From Streptococcus taonis (GTDB taxonomy: Bacteria > Bacillota > Bacilli > Lactobacillales > Streptococcaceae), in the NCBI RefSeq assembly GCF_029948085.1, contig NZ_JARZZP010000005.1, forward strand, positions 1-64,000: a DNA stretch of 64,000 nucleotides. The letters are read 5' to 3'. The position numbers and the translations under genes were made by a program. Positions 6,652 to 16,107 of the stretch are shown one piece after another. Each line of letters starts with the position of its first letter. The stretch's first letter is position 1. Under the pieces are notes generated by a model that saw only the letters and a list, made by a program, of their open reading frames with translations, was not told the origin of the DNA and searched no databases.

Positions 6652-8685
6652 ATGATGAAAATTAAAGGTTCGATAGCATTACTTTCAACGGTAACATTAC
6701 TTGCATTTAGCAATAGTGTAGTTCATGCTGATTCTGTAAGAGAAGCAAGAATTTCTCAATTAGAGAAGCAGAAAGATAGTCTTTATAGTGCAAATGCTTC
6801 TAGTGGTGTAACTGCAGATGGTCGCTGGTATTCATTAACACAAAGTGAAAACAAGATTAAAGAATTAGAACAACAAGTTTCTCAGTTAAATGTACCTTAT
6901 TCAGAAAAGAATACAATCAAAGTAAGTGCTGAGTATGCAAAAGCTCTTAAAGATTATTTCAATTATGATAAAAGTGATGCTGAAAGAGATCGAGCAGAAC
7001 AAATTTTGAAGTCAGAAAGCAGTAAATTACGTTATCAAGAAGACAATTTTATTTCTAGCGCTTCAGATCAAGTAGAAGTTTATGATATCAACAACCTTCC
7101 TAAAGAAGTTGTAGTTGAATTGAATTACTTTGCTTTAGATATGCTTAATCAAGTTCGTAGACAGATGGGGATGCCCCAGGTTTCATTAGCTAATTCATCT
7201 ATTGATTTTTCTGATAAACTTTCAAAAAAAGTTCTTGAAGCTAATAGAAGTATTTATGATTGGCACTATGTAAAAGGTATCAATGATGTAGCTAGAGAAT
7301 ACGGCTTGCCTACTTCTAGTAAGAAAGATGAAGTAAGCGAATATGGAGGTCAGTACTATGAGAATTACTTTGCTGTAAGTGGAGTCTCAAGTGAAATGAC
7401 TAAGGCTAAAATGAAACAATGGATTTATTATTCTATTGTAGATTTTTTATTTGATGGTACGGAGTTTCTTCATGCTCAATCTATTGCTGGTGTAAATTAT
7501 GGAACTACTTATCAGAATGAGTATCTTGGAGTTTCACTTCATTATTTAAAAGATGGCTTAGGAATTAGTTATATTAAAGTTTCTAATGAAGATTTATCTA
7601 AAGCAACAAAGAGCGTTTTTAACACTTCTAGTCCGTCAAATACAACAGAAGGCAATCGACAAGCAACTTTAGCTAAAAAATCAAAAGAATTACAAGATGA
7701 AAAAGGTAAGTACGAGAAGTTACAGAGTGCTTATAACGAATATAGCAAAATTTCCAAGGAAATTGATTCTCTAAAAGCTCAGGAAGAAAAGGAGAAACAA
7801 GAAAAAGCTAAGAAGGATAAGGAAAAACAAAATACAAGTCCTGCTAAGCCATCTAGTCCTGCTCAAAAACAAGACAAGGATAAATCGAATAAACCTTCTC
7901 AAAAACAAGATACGAATAAACCGAGCAAACCTTCTCAAAATCAAAGTAAACCTTCTTCAAGTAAGAATGGTTGGGTTAAGGAAAATGGTTCGTGGTATTA
8001 TTATTTGAATGGTAAGCCTGTTTCTAATCAGTTTCAAGATTCATATTATCTGAAGTCTGATGGTAAAATGGCAGAAAAAGAGTGGGTTTATGATTCATAC
8101 TATGGCTCATGGTTCTATTTGAAGGAAGGTGGAGCTTATGTAACCAGTCAATGGTATAAAGTAGATGGTTCATGGTACTACTTTAAGTCAGGTGGCTATA
8201 TGGCAAGAAATACCTGGCAAGGATCATATTATCTGAAGTCTAGTGGGGCTATGGCAGAAAGTGAATGGATTTATGATTCAAACTATAAATCATGGTATTA
8301 TTTGAAATCTAATGGTGTTTATTTACGAAGTGCATGGCAAGGATCATATTACTTGAAATCAGATGGTAAGATGGCAGATAAAGAATGGATTTATGATTCT
8401 AATTATGGTTCATGGTTTTATTTGAAACAAGGTGGAACGTATGTAAATAGTCAATGGTATAAAGTAGATGGTTCATGGTATTACTTTAAGTCAGGTGGCT
8501 ATATGGCAAGAAATACTTGGCAAGGATCATATTATCTGAAATCTAGTGGTGCTATGGCTGTAAATGAATGGATTTATGATTCAAACTATAAGGCATGGTA
8601 TTATTTGAAATCAGATGGCTCTTATGCTCGTAATGAAATTGTTCAAGGCAAATACCGTGTTGACAATTCAGGAAAATGGGTTTGA
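6652..8685 (+). CDS. Choline-binding surface-exclusion (SEC10/PgrA-like) protein
   Basis: About 677 residues. A signal peptide ends near SNSVVHADS; a coiled region follows. Residues about 140-320 (LNYFALDMLNQVRRQMG, then SEYGGQYYENYF and LHAQSIAGVNYG) resemble the CAP-like domain of SEC10/PgrA surface-exclusion proteins, which block redundant conjugation. A Lys/Pro/Gln linker leads to about eleven choline-binding repeats (GSWYYFKSGGYMA type) from about residue 440 to the end. There is no LPXTG, so it should be held by phosphocholine on teichoic acid. ATG at 6652 follows AAGGAG. It lies beside conjugation genes, which supports the exclusion role. Confidence 0.8.
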   Translation: MMKIKGSIALLSTVTLLAFSNSVVHADSVREARISQLEKQKDSLYSANASSGVTADGRWYSLTQSENKIKELEQQVSQLNVPYSEKNTIKVSAEYAKALKDYFNYDKSDAERDRAEQILKSESSKLRYQEDNFISSASDQVEVYDINNLPKEVVVELNYFALDMLNQVRRQMGMPQVSLANSSIDFSDKLSKKVLEANRSIYDWHYVKGINDVAREYGLPTSSKKDEVSEYGGQYYENYFAVSGVSSEMTKAKMKQWIYYSIVDFLFDGTEFLHAQSIAGVNYGTTYQNEYLGVSLHYLKDGLGISYIKVSNEDLSKATKSVFNTSSPSNTTEGNRQATLAKKSKELQDEKGKYEKLQSAYNEYSKISKEIDSLKAQEEKEKQEKAKKDKEKQNTSPAKPSSPAQKQDKDKSNKPSQKQDTNKPSKPSQNQSKPSSSKNGWVKENGSWYYYLNGKPVSNQFQDSYYLKSDGKMAEKEWVYDSYYGSWFYLKEGGAYVTSQWYKVDGSWYYFKSGGYMARNTWQGSYYLKSSGAMAESEWIYDSNYKSWYYLKSNGVYLRSAWQGSYYLKSDGKMADKEWIYDSNYGSWFYLKQGGTYVNSQWYKVDGSWYYFKSGGYMARNTWQGSYYLKSSGAMAVNEWIYDSNYKAWYYLKSDGSYARNEIVQGKYRVDNSGKWV

Positions 8686-8692
8686 TATAGAT

Positions 8693-8726
8693 AAAAAAGT
8701 CAGTTTAGTAAAAACTGGCTTTTTTG
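8693..8726 (+). terminator. Terminator of the choline-binding gene
   Basis: Arms agtcagttt and aaactggct (one G-T pair) are flanked by A and T runs right after the stop codon. Confidence 0.8.
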
Positions 8727-8847
8727 TTTGGAAAGGAAAAAGAAATGATTGAAATGATTTTTAAAAGATCTCGTTCCCCTTCGTGTCAACGGTAGTGAGT
8801 TCAAGATAATAAGAAAAATATTTTTTTAAAAAAGGAGAAAAGAAAGT

Positions 8848-11800
8848 ATGTTTAAAACACAAGAAACAAAAGCGTTTGGTTCAATTCGCAAAATGAAGCA
8901 TTATGGTGCTTGTGGTGTAATTTTGGGTATGGCTGCTCTTGCTATGGCATTTGCATCAGGTGGTGTTTCTGCTGATGAGGTGAATAGTAATAGCAATGTT
9001 GCTGTAGAAAAGAAAGCAGAATTTGAAGTTCCTATTTCACACGAAAAACTTGACAAAGCAGTTGCAGAAGCTAAAGATGCAGGTGTTAAAGTTGAGGTTG
9101 GAGTAGTTCAGGACAAAGGTGTTGCAACAACTGAAACAGTTGCAAGTAAGCAGAAAGAAGTCGAAGCTGATTATGTGAAGCAGGAAAAAGAGGTTTCAAA
9201 AGTTACTAGTGATTATTCTGCTAAAGTTGATCAAGTCACTAACGAACGTAGAGTGATTCAAAATGAAAATCAAGCGAAGCAAAAAGCGTACGAAGAAGCT
9301 GTAAATGAATATGAAGCAGAAGTTAAACGTATTGAAGCTGAAAACAAAGCTATTCTTGCTGATAATGATAAGAAGAAAAATGAAACTGAAGCTGAAAATG
9401 CACGAATCGAACGTGATAACGCTAAGAAGTTGGATGATTATAAGCAAGCTCAGTTAGATCAAGAAAATGCGAATAAGCAGATTGAAGCTAGCAATAAAAA
9501 TGCTCTTGAAAAGTATGATGCTCAGTTAGCAAATTATGAAAAACAACTTTCAGCTTATAATAAACAGAAAGAAGAACTTGCTAAGAAAGGATTGAAGGCT
9601 GAAAAACATCATATTCAAATTTATGGTGATTATGATGAAAGTCAGCGTGGTAGTGTTAACTACTATAAGAATCTGACTGCTTCATTTGAAGGTGTTGATG
9701 ATCTGATTGCTGTTAAAGATTATATTGGTTTGCATTCTGATACTACTATCAGTGGAAGTCGTGCTGGATTGCTTGCTGATAATGATGGAGTTTTTGCTGA
9801 AATTGTAAATCCAAAAGCTGGTGATTCATTTACGATCCATAATATTGCTGAAAGTAAAGATGGTAAGAAGATTTCTGCTAAGTTTACTTTTAAAGATGTT
9901 GAAGCTGAATGGGTAAAAGATGGAAAATCACTTAGTTCGACTAAAATCTTTATCAATAAGGATAATGGTAGTGGTTCTATTAACTTTGTTTATGGGAATT
10001 TAGTTCAATTTGATACAAAAATTGATCTTTTTTATGAAAAAACTGGAAAGAATACCATGATGGCTATTGCTTCTGTGTTTAATGATATTGATTATGGTCA
10101 AGAATTGAGTTTGACTTATCAAGATGGGTCAGAGGGAATTGTATTGAATCCTGATGGTTCAGAAGTTAAGAAGGTAAGTCGTGATGGTCGTTCCTATTAT
10201 AAGGGTGAATATAAGACACCTTGGACTTATGATGTACCTGAATTGGGAGTGAAAAAAGGGGATCTTGGCTATGCTGGTGTAAGAGATGAAGCTGATATTC
10301 CTTTAGGTTCAATTTTGTCTGTTGGGTACGGTTCTAGTTTGAATTTTGCTTATCATAATGGGAGAGGAGTCCATAATGATAAAGAAATAGAAGAAAAACG
10401 CAAGGAAGTTGAAAGTATTTATGCTTCTGAAGGTAAAGATGTTCCTTCTGATGAAACAATTTTTACTGGTTATGGTTGGGCTGTAGGTATCTTTGGTAAA
10501 TCAAGTGCAACTGTTCCTGTTAGTATTTTGACTAAGCCTCCTGTTAAACCTGAATTGAAACAAAAGGATACCAAGGAAATTCCTAAACCTAAATTGGAGC
10601 AACCAAAAAAGTTTGTACCTCGTACAACACTTCCAATTCCATTACCTCCAACTCCACCAAAGGAGAATAAAATTCCTGAAATGCCTTTAGTTCCTACTGT
10701 AAAAGTGAATTATTCACGTTTACGTGTTCAACCTTCAACTCCAAAACCTGTGAAGGATATTACTGATAATTTTGGAAACAACATTGATGGCGCAAGTACA
10801 TTTGACAAGAATGTGAATTTCCGTTTGACAACTGATTATAGCCCTTATTCCACATTTACTGTTGATTCAAAAACTTATGGTAAGATTTTTGGGATGTTAG
10901 ATGATGTACAAGACGGAGCATATACGGTAGATGATTCTAAAATCACTATGAATGATTCTGTTGGTAAAGATGTTAAGGCTTTGTTTAATATGTACCATGT
11001 TCTTTCTGAAGAGCAACGTACAAAAGAAATTCAAAACATTTTGAAAGAAGCTGGTTTGACACCTAAAGGCGAGTTTTACCTTTGGGTAGCGAAAGATTCT
11101 GCTTCATTCTATCAAAATTACGTTAAGCAAGCTAAGAATATCACGATTGATCTTCCTGCGCGTTTGCTGGTAGAAAAAGGACAGATTGTTAAAAATGATT
11201 TCCATCAAATTGATTTTGGAAATAGTTTTGTATCTAATTTAGTAACTGTTGAAGTTCCTGATATTAAACCTGAAAAACATGCTTTGGATCACAAAGATAA
11301 CTCTAAAGTTCGGGATGGTCAAGAAATTCAAATTGGCGAATACCTACGTTATCTTTTGGACGGTGTAACTGTTCCTGCTAAACATGATACTCTTTACCAA
11401 TATGACGGTGTTGATATGCTTGATTTGAAGCATGACAGATACACAGGTAATTGGTCTGGTGTTATTCGTGGTACAGAATACGTTGCTGAAAAAGACCTTA
11501 CATTGAATTATGATGTAGTGCTTAAAGATGGTAAAGTGGTTAAGGCAGGAGATAAGATTTCCAAAGGTACAGCTTATGCCTTCTTATTTGAAGTGAACCA
11601 GGATACGGATCCTAACTTCCTTAAGAAAATTGTGACTGTTAAATGGGACGAAAAAGTAGGCAAATGGTCTTATGTTATCAACCAGGACTTCCTAAACTCT
11701 TTAGGAGTTAAGGGGAGCTTCGATGCGGACTTCTACATCGAAGTAGAACGTATCTCGGCTGGGAAGGTTGAAAATAAATTTGTGAACATTATCAACAGTC

Positions 11801-11970
11801 AAGAAATGGAAGCGAAAGTAACGACTCATACTCCTGAACCTGAAAAACCACAAGAGCCTAACAATCCATCATTGCCGAATACTGGTGCAGCAGCAAGTTC
11901 TCTTGGATTTGTTGGTACTGGAATTTTGTCTATGCTTGGTTTATTTGGCTTGAAGCGCAAAAAAGATTAA
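8848..11970 (+). CDS. Antigen I/II-family LPXTG adhesin
   Basis: 1040 residues. A YSIRK-like signal peptide (FGSIRKMKHYGACGVILG) ends near VSADE. Residues about 60-250 are an alanine/glutamate-rich coiled coil, as in the A region. Residues about 255-560 (HHIQIYGDYDES onward) resemble the GbpC-like V domain. A proline-rich segment (560-650) precedes C-terminal domains similar to the isopeptide-forming C domains, and LPNTG with a KRKKD tail. It is shorter than SpaP/SspB (~1500) because the A and P repeats are reduced. It should bind host glycoproteins or other bacteria. Antigen I/II genes on ICEs are known in streptococci. Confidence 0.85.
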   Translation: MFKTQETKAFGSIRKMKHYGACGVILGMAALAMAFASGGVSADEVNSNSNVAVEKKAEFEVPISHEKLDKAVAEAKDAGVKVEVGVVQDKGVATTETVASKQKEVEADYVKQEKEVSKVTSDYSAKVDQVTNERRVIQNENQAKQKAYEEAVNEYEAEVKRIEAENKAILADNDKKKNETEAENARIERDNAKKLDDYKQAQLDQENANKQIEASNKNALEKYDAQLANYEKQLSAYNKQKEELAKKGLKAEKHHIQIYGDYDESQRGSVNYYKNLTASFEGVDDLIAVKDYIGLHSDTTISGSRAGLLADNDGVFAEIVNPKAGDSFTIHNIAESKDGKKISAKFTFKDVEAEWVKDGKSLSSTKIFINKDNGSGSINFVYGNLVQFDTKIDLFYEKTGKNTMMAIASVFNDIDYGQELSLTYQDGSEGIVLNPDGSEVKKVSRDGRSYYKGEYKTPWTYDVPELGVKKGDLGYAGVRDEADIPLGSILSVGYGSSLNFAYHNGRGVHNDKEIEEKRKEVESIYASEGKDVPSDETIFTGYGWAVGIFGKSSATVPVSILTKPPVKPELKQKDTKEIPKPKLEQPKKFVPRTTLPIPLPPTPPKENKIPEMPLVPTVKVNYSRLRVQPSTPKPVKDITDNFGNNIDGASTFDKNVNFRLTTDYSPYSTFTVDSKTYGKIFGMLDDVQDGAYTVDDSKITMNDSVGKDVKALFNMYHVLSEEQRTKEIQNILKEAGLTPKGEFYLWVAKDSASFYQNYVKQAKNITIDLPARLLVEKGQIVKNDFHQIDFGNSFVSNLVTVEVPDIKPEKHALDHKDNSKVRDGQEIQIGEYLRYLLDGVTVPAKHDTLYQYDGVDMLDLKHDRYTGNWSGVIRGTEYVAEKDLTLNYDVVLKDGKVVKAGDKISKGTAYAFLFEVNQDTDPNFLKKIVTVKWDEKVGKWSYVINQDFLNSLGVKGSFDADFYIEVERISAGKVENKFVNIINSQEMEAKVTTHTPEPEKPQEPNNPSLPNTGAAASSLGFVGTGILSMLGLFGLKRKKD

Positions 11971-11982
11971 GATATTGTTGTT

Positions 11983-12018
11983 AGGACGATAATAAAACAG
12001 GAATTATCGTCCTTTGTT
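11983..12018 (+). terminator. Terminator of the antigen I/II gene
   Basis: A perfect 11-bp stem, aggacgataat (11983-11993) / attatcgtcct (12003-12013), followed by a T-rich stretch. Confidence 0.8.
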
Positions 12019-12061
12019 CTTTAAAAGAAAAAAATGTAAATAGAAAAGGAAATCTAAAAAA

Positions 12062-12364
12062 ATGAAAATCGAAAAATTTAAATTCAATCCTGAAGCTATT
12101 GGGAAGGCAAATTATGTACGTTCTGAAAAAGCACCTTCTATTATTGAAGGTAAACCCTTTGATGGAACACGACATATTGTGATGAATGCGAAACATGGTA
12201 TGTTTTCAATCATTACTCCAAAAGATATGGCAACTTATAAAGTAAATGAGGAAGTTGAAGCTATTGAACCAACTTTTTTGGAAGATTATGTTGAAGGTAC
12301 AAATTTTTCTGCTTCGACAAATGTATTGGCTAAAGGACTTAAACGTGTAGGGGGTAACAAATAA
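12062..12364 (+). CDS. DUF961-family conjugation protein (Tn916 Orf23-like)
   Basis: 100 residues. It matches the small beta-rich DUF961 proteins at the head of Tn916-type transfer operons (KFKFNPEAIGKANYVRSE, DGTRHIVMNAKHGMFSIITP). Their role is not settled. The ATG at 12062 follows AAGGAAATC. Its stop overlaps the next ATG (TAATG), so translation is coupled. It is the first gene of the transfer operon, directly after the cargo terminator. Confidence 0.75.
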   Translation: MKIEKFKFNPEAIGKANYVRSEKAPSIIEGKPFDGTRHIVMNAKHGMFSIITPKDMATYKVNEEVEAIEPTFLEDYVEGTNFSASTNVLAKGLKRVGGNK

Positions 12365-12825
12365 TGGCTAAAAATGGACTTGAACTTGGACAACGTGTAG
12401 AAATTTTCTCAAAGAAATATCGTATTTTGAATGATCTTTTGTTGAATCCGAAGGAAATTTTGGGTACTTGTAAATTTATTAAGAATGAAGGTGCGCAATT
12501 TGTAAATGTTGATCTTGAAACTGGTGAAGGTGATTATGATGGTGTTGAAGTTCTTGTATATTCAGAAGGACAAGAAGATACTGTTTTCTTGAAAGTGACA
12601 GAACAATCAGAAGAAGAAATCAATGCTTTGAATCTTGGCTATCAAGAAGCTATTGATTTTGATACTTTGCTGGTTGCTTATCATGGTATGCGTAAGGCAG
12701 ATCGTAATCAAGTTGAACCTAACAAGCACCGTTTTGTGTTTGTAGTTGATAAACTTAAAAAAGTTGGTGGAAGTCAACCTAGACAAGAACAGAAACATGA
12801 ACAAAAACAAGAACATAAAGGATAA
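12364..12825 (+). CDS. Conjugation-operon protein (Tn916 Orf22-like)
   Basis: 153 residues, second gene of the transfer operon. The position and partial pattern (LELGQRVEIFSKKYRILND, GVEVLVYSEGQEDTVFLKV) suit the Orf22/DUF961-like proteins that precede the coupling ATPase. The C-terminal 20 residues are a Gln/Lys/His-rich tail (EQKHEQKQEHK). No signal peptide or membrane segment is seen. Function in transfer is unknown. Confidence 0.65.
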   Translation: MAKNGLELGQRVEIFSKKYRILNDLLLNPKEILGTCKFIKNEGAQFVNVDLETGEGDYDGVEVLVYSEGQEDTVFLKVTEQSEEEINALNLGYQEAIDFDTLLVAYHGMRKADRNQVEPNKHRFVFVVDKLKKVGGSQPRQEQKHEQKQEHKG

Positions 12826-12844
12826 GTTCTAAAGGAGAAAAGAT

Positions 12845-14599
12845 ATGAGTTTACTTCCTGCGTATAGAGGGGTTAAGATTAAGCCTTATATGGAAAATCT
12901 AAGATATTTTATCTTTTCTTTTTTCTTTTTGTTATTTAGTCCAATATTAGGATTTTATATTTATCAAAATTTAGAAAAACTAAAAAATGCTGATGTTCCT
13001 TCGATAGTGATTGTTAGTTTGATGGTGATAGTATTTAGTTTGATTAGTCTTTATTTGACTTGGTTTTCACAAGAACGTTTTTTCTTTTTTCAAAAGTTAG
13101 AAAGGCTTGCTAAACTTGCTTTTTTTCTGAAAGAAAATGGATATTCTTACACTAAGAAGATTAAGACGGATTCAGGAACAAGGGATAAAGTTGTTTTTCC
13201 ATCAGTTTATATGAAGCAGAATCGCTATGATTTGGAAATTGCTTTTAAAATGGCTGGGAATAAGTTTCAAGATAAGTTTAAGAAGATTGGTTCAGATTTA
13301 GAAACAACCTTTTTTATGGACTTTATGGAAGTTCAGGACGATATTAAATTTAAAACTTATAAAATGGCTTATTCAGCGTTTCAAAATCGTATTAAGGTTA
13401 GTGATGTTGAATGTTCTAGTAAAGGTATTCAACTGATGAAAAACCTTTGGTGGAATCCTATTGATGATCCTCATTTGTTAGTTGTCGGTGGTATTGGTGG
13501 TGGTAAGACTGTACTATTAAGAACATTGATTCGTGCATTGGCAAAAGTCGGTGTCGCTGATATTGGTGATCCGAAACAAGCCGATTTTGTAACAATGGCT
13601 GAACAGAAAGCTTTTGAAGGGCGAATTTCATATAAGGCAGAAGATATAGTAGCTATGATTGAAAGAGGAGTAGATATTATGTTTGCTCGATATGCCTATA
13701 TTCGTCAAAAGCGTGCTGAAAATGGCGACAAGGATATGAAGAAGTTCTATGAGTATGGTCTTGAACCTTATTTTTTAGTCTGTGATGAATATAATGCTTT
13801 GTGCGCTATGCTTGATTTTCAAACTAGACAGCGTTTGGATAATGCGATGGGACAATTTTTGCTTCTTGGAAGGCAAGCTGGCTGTTTTGGAATAATAGCT
13901 ATGCAGAAGCCTTCACGAGAAGATTTAGGCTCAAAGTTACAAGCGAATATCAATTTCAGGATTTCTGTTGGTCGATTGGACGAGGTTGGATATGATTTAG
14001 CCTTCGGAGAAGTCAATAGGAATAAGGAATTTAAGTATGTGAAATATCTAGCTGGTAAGCGAGTATATGGTCGAGGTTATGCCTGTGTGTATGGAGAAGT
14101 AGCAAGGGAGTTTTACTCACCATTACTTGAAAAGAAATTCTCTTTCTATGATGAATATGAGAAGATCGAGCGAAGAGAAAATCCTTTCAATCCTTTAGAA
14201 AATCCTAGTGCTGTACTTTCAGAAGAAGAAAAACAAGTATTGCAGGAAGAAATGCAGGCTAAAGAAGAACTTGAAAAAGGAACTGTAAAAAAAGCTAGTT
14301 CTGAATTGGTTCAAGAATTGCTTTCCAGCAAACAAGAAGAAAAAGAAGGAGATGATGTTCCTTTGATGAAAGCAAGTGAGTTTTCTAATAAAATCGGTGT
14401 AAGTTTTTCATCTGTTCAGAATCTATTGAAAAAATTGGAAGAACTCAATAAAATAACGATTCTAAAAGAAGATGGGCTTATTGTATTGGATCGGTCACAA
14501 ATTATTTTGTTGACTGACTTATTTGAATTAAAGGAAAGTGGAAGTCAGAAGTGGTCTGAAATTTTGGAAGATTTTCCTTTTGATGAATATGGACTGTGA
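12845..14599 (+). CDS. FtsK/SpoIIIE-type coupling protein (TcpA-like)
   Basis: 584 residues. Two transmembrane helices lie within residues 20-80. A Walker A motif (GGIGGGKT) is near residue 217 and a Walker B-like LVCDEYNAL near 310, followed by LLLGRQAGCFGIIAMQKPSR, typical of FtsK-HerA motors. The tail (from about 460) is charged and ends in a winged-helix-like part. It should bring the relaxase-DNA complex to the channel. ATG follows AAAGGAGAAA. It is placed before oriT and the relaxase as in Tn916 (Orf21). Confidence 0.9.
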   Translation: MSLLPAYRGVKIKPYMENLRYFIFSFFFLLFSPILGFYIYQNLEKLKNADVPSIVIVSLMVIVFSLISLYLTWFSQERFFFFQKLERLAKLAFFLKENGYSYTKKIKTDSGTRDKVVFPSVYMKQNRYDLEIAFKMAGNKFQDKFKKIGSDLETTFFMDFMEVQDDIKFKTYKMAYSAFQNRIKVSDVECSSKGIQLMKNLWWNPIDDPHLLVVGGIGGGKTVLLRTLIRALAKVGVADIGDPKQADFVTMAEQKAFEGRISYKAEDIVAMIERGVDIMFARYAYIRQKRAENGDKDMKKFYEYGLEPYFLVCDEYNALCAMLDFQTRQRLDNAMGQFLLLGRQAGCFGIIAMQKPSREDLGSKLQANINFRISVGRLDEVGYDLAFGEVNRNKEFKYVKYLAGKRVYGRGYACVYGEVAREFYSPLLEKKFSFYDEYEKIERRENPFNPLENPSAVLSEEEKQVLQEEMQAKEELEKGTVKKASSELVQELLSSKQEEKEGDDVPLMKASEFSNKIGVSFSSVQNLLKKLEELNKITILKEDGLIVLDRSQIILLTDLFELKESGSQKWSEILEDFPFDEYGL

Positions 14600-14640
14600 G
14601 AATAGGGGGAGTTCTCCCTTTTCTCTATTTTATGGAAATT

Positions 14641-14860
14641 GGTATAGTCTAGCACTCTAGTAGCTAGTAGCAGAAGTGAGGAAGCGAAGCGACGAACGCC
14701 TGCGCTCACTAGCGCTCACTAGAGTGCTAGACTATGCTAATGAACCCACCTATTCTAATAGGTGGGTAACAAAAGTTACAAAATGCACTTCACGCTTACA
14801 GCGACAAGGGTTACACTTGTGTCCCTTTTGAGTTTTTTTGTGTCCCTTTTGGTAAAAAAT
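14641..14860. other. Candidate origin of transfer (oriT)
   Basis: This lies between the coupling protein and the relaxase, where Tn916-type oriT is found. It contains perfect 18-base arms at 14644-14661 and 14718-14735, with GCGCTCACTA repeated twice before the right arm. A second hairpin has 10-bp arms (14744-14753 / 14758-14767, acccacctat type). A direct repeat TGTGTCCCTTTTG follows, near 14818 and 14840. The nick site cannot be named from this alone. Confidence 0.75.
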
Positions 14861-14877
14861 GGAGTTTTGAAGGAGAA

Positions 14878-16107
14878 ATGGAAGGAAAAGAGTTAAAAGA
14901 TTTTAGAAATGAGCGAAAAATGACTAGAAAAGAGTTATCAATTAAGACTGGTATTCCTGTTTCTACGATAAAGGCTTATGAGAATGGTTATAGGACTTTG
15001 AAGAAAGAAGATTTCCTAGAGATAAAAAACCATTTTAGTTTGAAAAAGTGTGATACAGAATTGACAAGGTATATGATAGACTATTTCAGATTTACGCTTC
15101 ATAAGGAGAATGATGTTTATTATGTAGCTAAAGAATTTTTTGGATTCGATATTATGTTGAATCCTGAAACAACTTCATTTATGAAATATGAATTGTTGTA
15201 TCGTTATGGCGATATTTGGTTTTTTGGTTTTAATTCTTCGTATAGCGAAAATGGAGAAGATAAAAATAGAATTACAGTTCAGTTGAGTGGTCAAGGTTGC
15301 AGACAATTAGAAATGTATCTTGAAAGTAAAAATATAACGTGGATTGACTTTATAAAAAGGTTTCAAAAACGATATGGCGATAATTTTAGTGTTACTAGAA
15401 TAGATATTGCAGTTGATGAAATGGCTAGAGAAGATACGAAAGAAAATTTTGATTTATCAACACTAGTAACAAGGTATTATAAACAAGACATTGTTTCGCC
15501 CTATTTAAAAAGTTTTTCATTTGTGGGTGGTGGTGGATTTGATTTTGAGAATCCAATGGAAACGGAAAATAGACAAGGATTATCAATCTATCTTGGTAGT
15601 CGGCAGTCTGAAATGTATTTTAACTTTTATGAAAAGAGGTATGAGATAGCGAAGAAAGAAGGAATAAGTGTATTAGATAGTGTAAGGCTATTTGGAATAT
15701 GGAATCGTTATGAAGTTCGATTTTCACAAGGTAAGGCAAGGTCATTCATTTCAGAAGTTTTGGCTGGTGCTGAGATTGCTGAATTAACAAGGTCAATCTT
15801 TCAAGGAGCGATACAGATTTATGATGGTACTGATGAACATGGATTTAGGAAGTTTGATAGTAAATGGCAAGAATTATTTGGCAATAATGAAGCTATTAGG
15901 CTATCGGTTAGTCCTGAGCCATATTCAGTTGATAGAACGATTAGATGGTTGGTCGAAAGAGTTTCCAATTCATTGTTATTCGTATCTGAAATTGATCGGT
16001 TGTTTCTGCAAGAAAATATGAAGAAGATAATGGAAGCAGGTGAACTAACTTCACGACAACGAAAAGAATTAGAACTTCTTCAAAGTCAGTTAGGAAGGGT
16101 AGGATGA
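14878..16107 (+). CDS. MobT-like relaxase (Rep_trans family)
   Basis: 409 residues. An XRE-type HTH occupies residues 1-60 (LKDFRNERKMTRKELSIKTG, TIKAYENGYRTL). The rest resembles rolling-circle Rep_trans proteins (GQGCRQLEMYL, SVTRIDIAVDE, YLGSRQSEMYFNFYEKR, NRYEVRFSQGKAR). It should nick oriT and lead the strand to the recipient, and may support rolling-circle replication of the excised circle. The ATG at 14878 follows GAAGGAG. The HTH-plus-relaxase layout matches MobT of Tn916 and NicK of ICEBs1. The last 4 bases overlap the next gene. Confidence 0.88.
   Translation: MEGKELKDFRNERKMTRKELSIKTGIPVSTIKAYENGYRTLKKEDFLEIKNHFSLKKCDTELTRYMIDYFRFTLHKENDVYYVAKEFFGFDIMLNPETTSFMKYELLYRYGDIWFFGFNSSYSENGEDKNRITVQLSGQGCRQLEMYLESKNITWIDFIKRFQKRYGDNFSVTRIDIAVDEMAREDTKENFDLSTLVTRYYKQDIVSPYLKSFSFVGGGGFDFENPMETENRQGLSIYLGSRQSEMYFNFYEKRYEIAKKEGISVLDSVRLFGIWNRYEVRFSQGKARSFISEVLAGAEIAELTRSIFQGAIQIYDGTDEHGFRKFDSKWQELFGNNEAIRLSVSPEPYSVDRTIRWLVERVSNSLLFVSEIDRLFLQENMKKIMEAGELTSRQRKELELLQSQLGRVG

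Noticed and set aside
9196..9447. Minus-strand frame rich in Phe and Ile inside the antigen I/II gene
   Set aside because: It is the complement of the Lys/Glu coiled-coil region and has no ribosome site.
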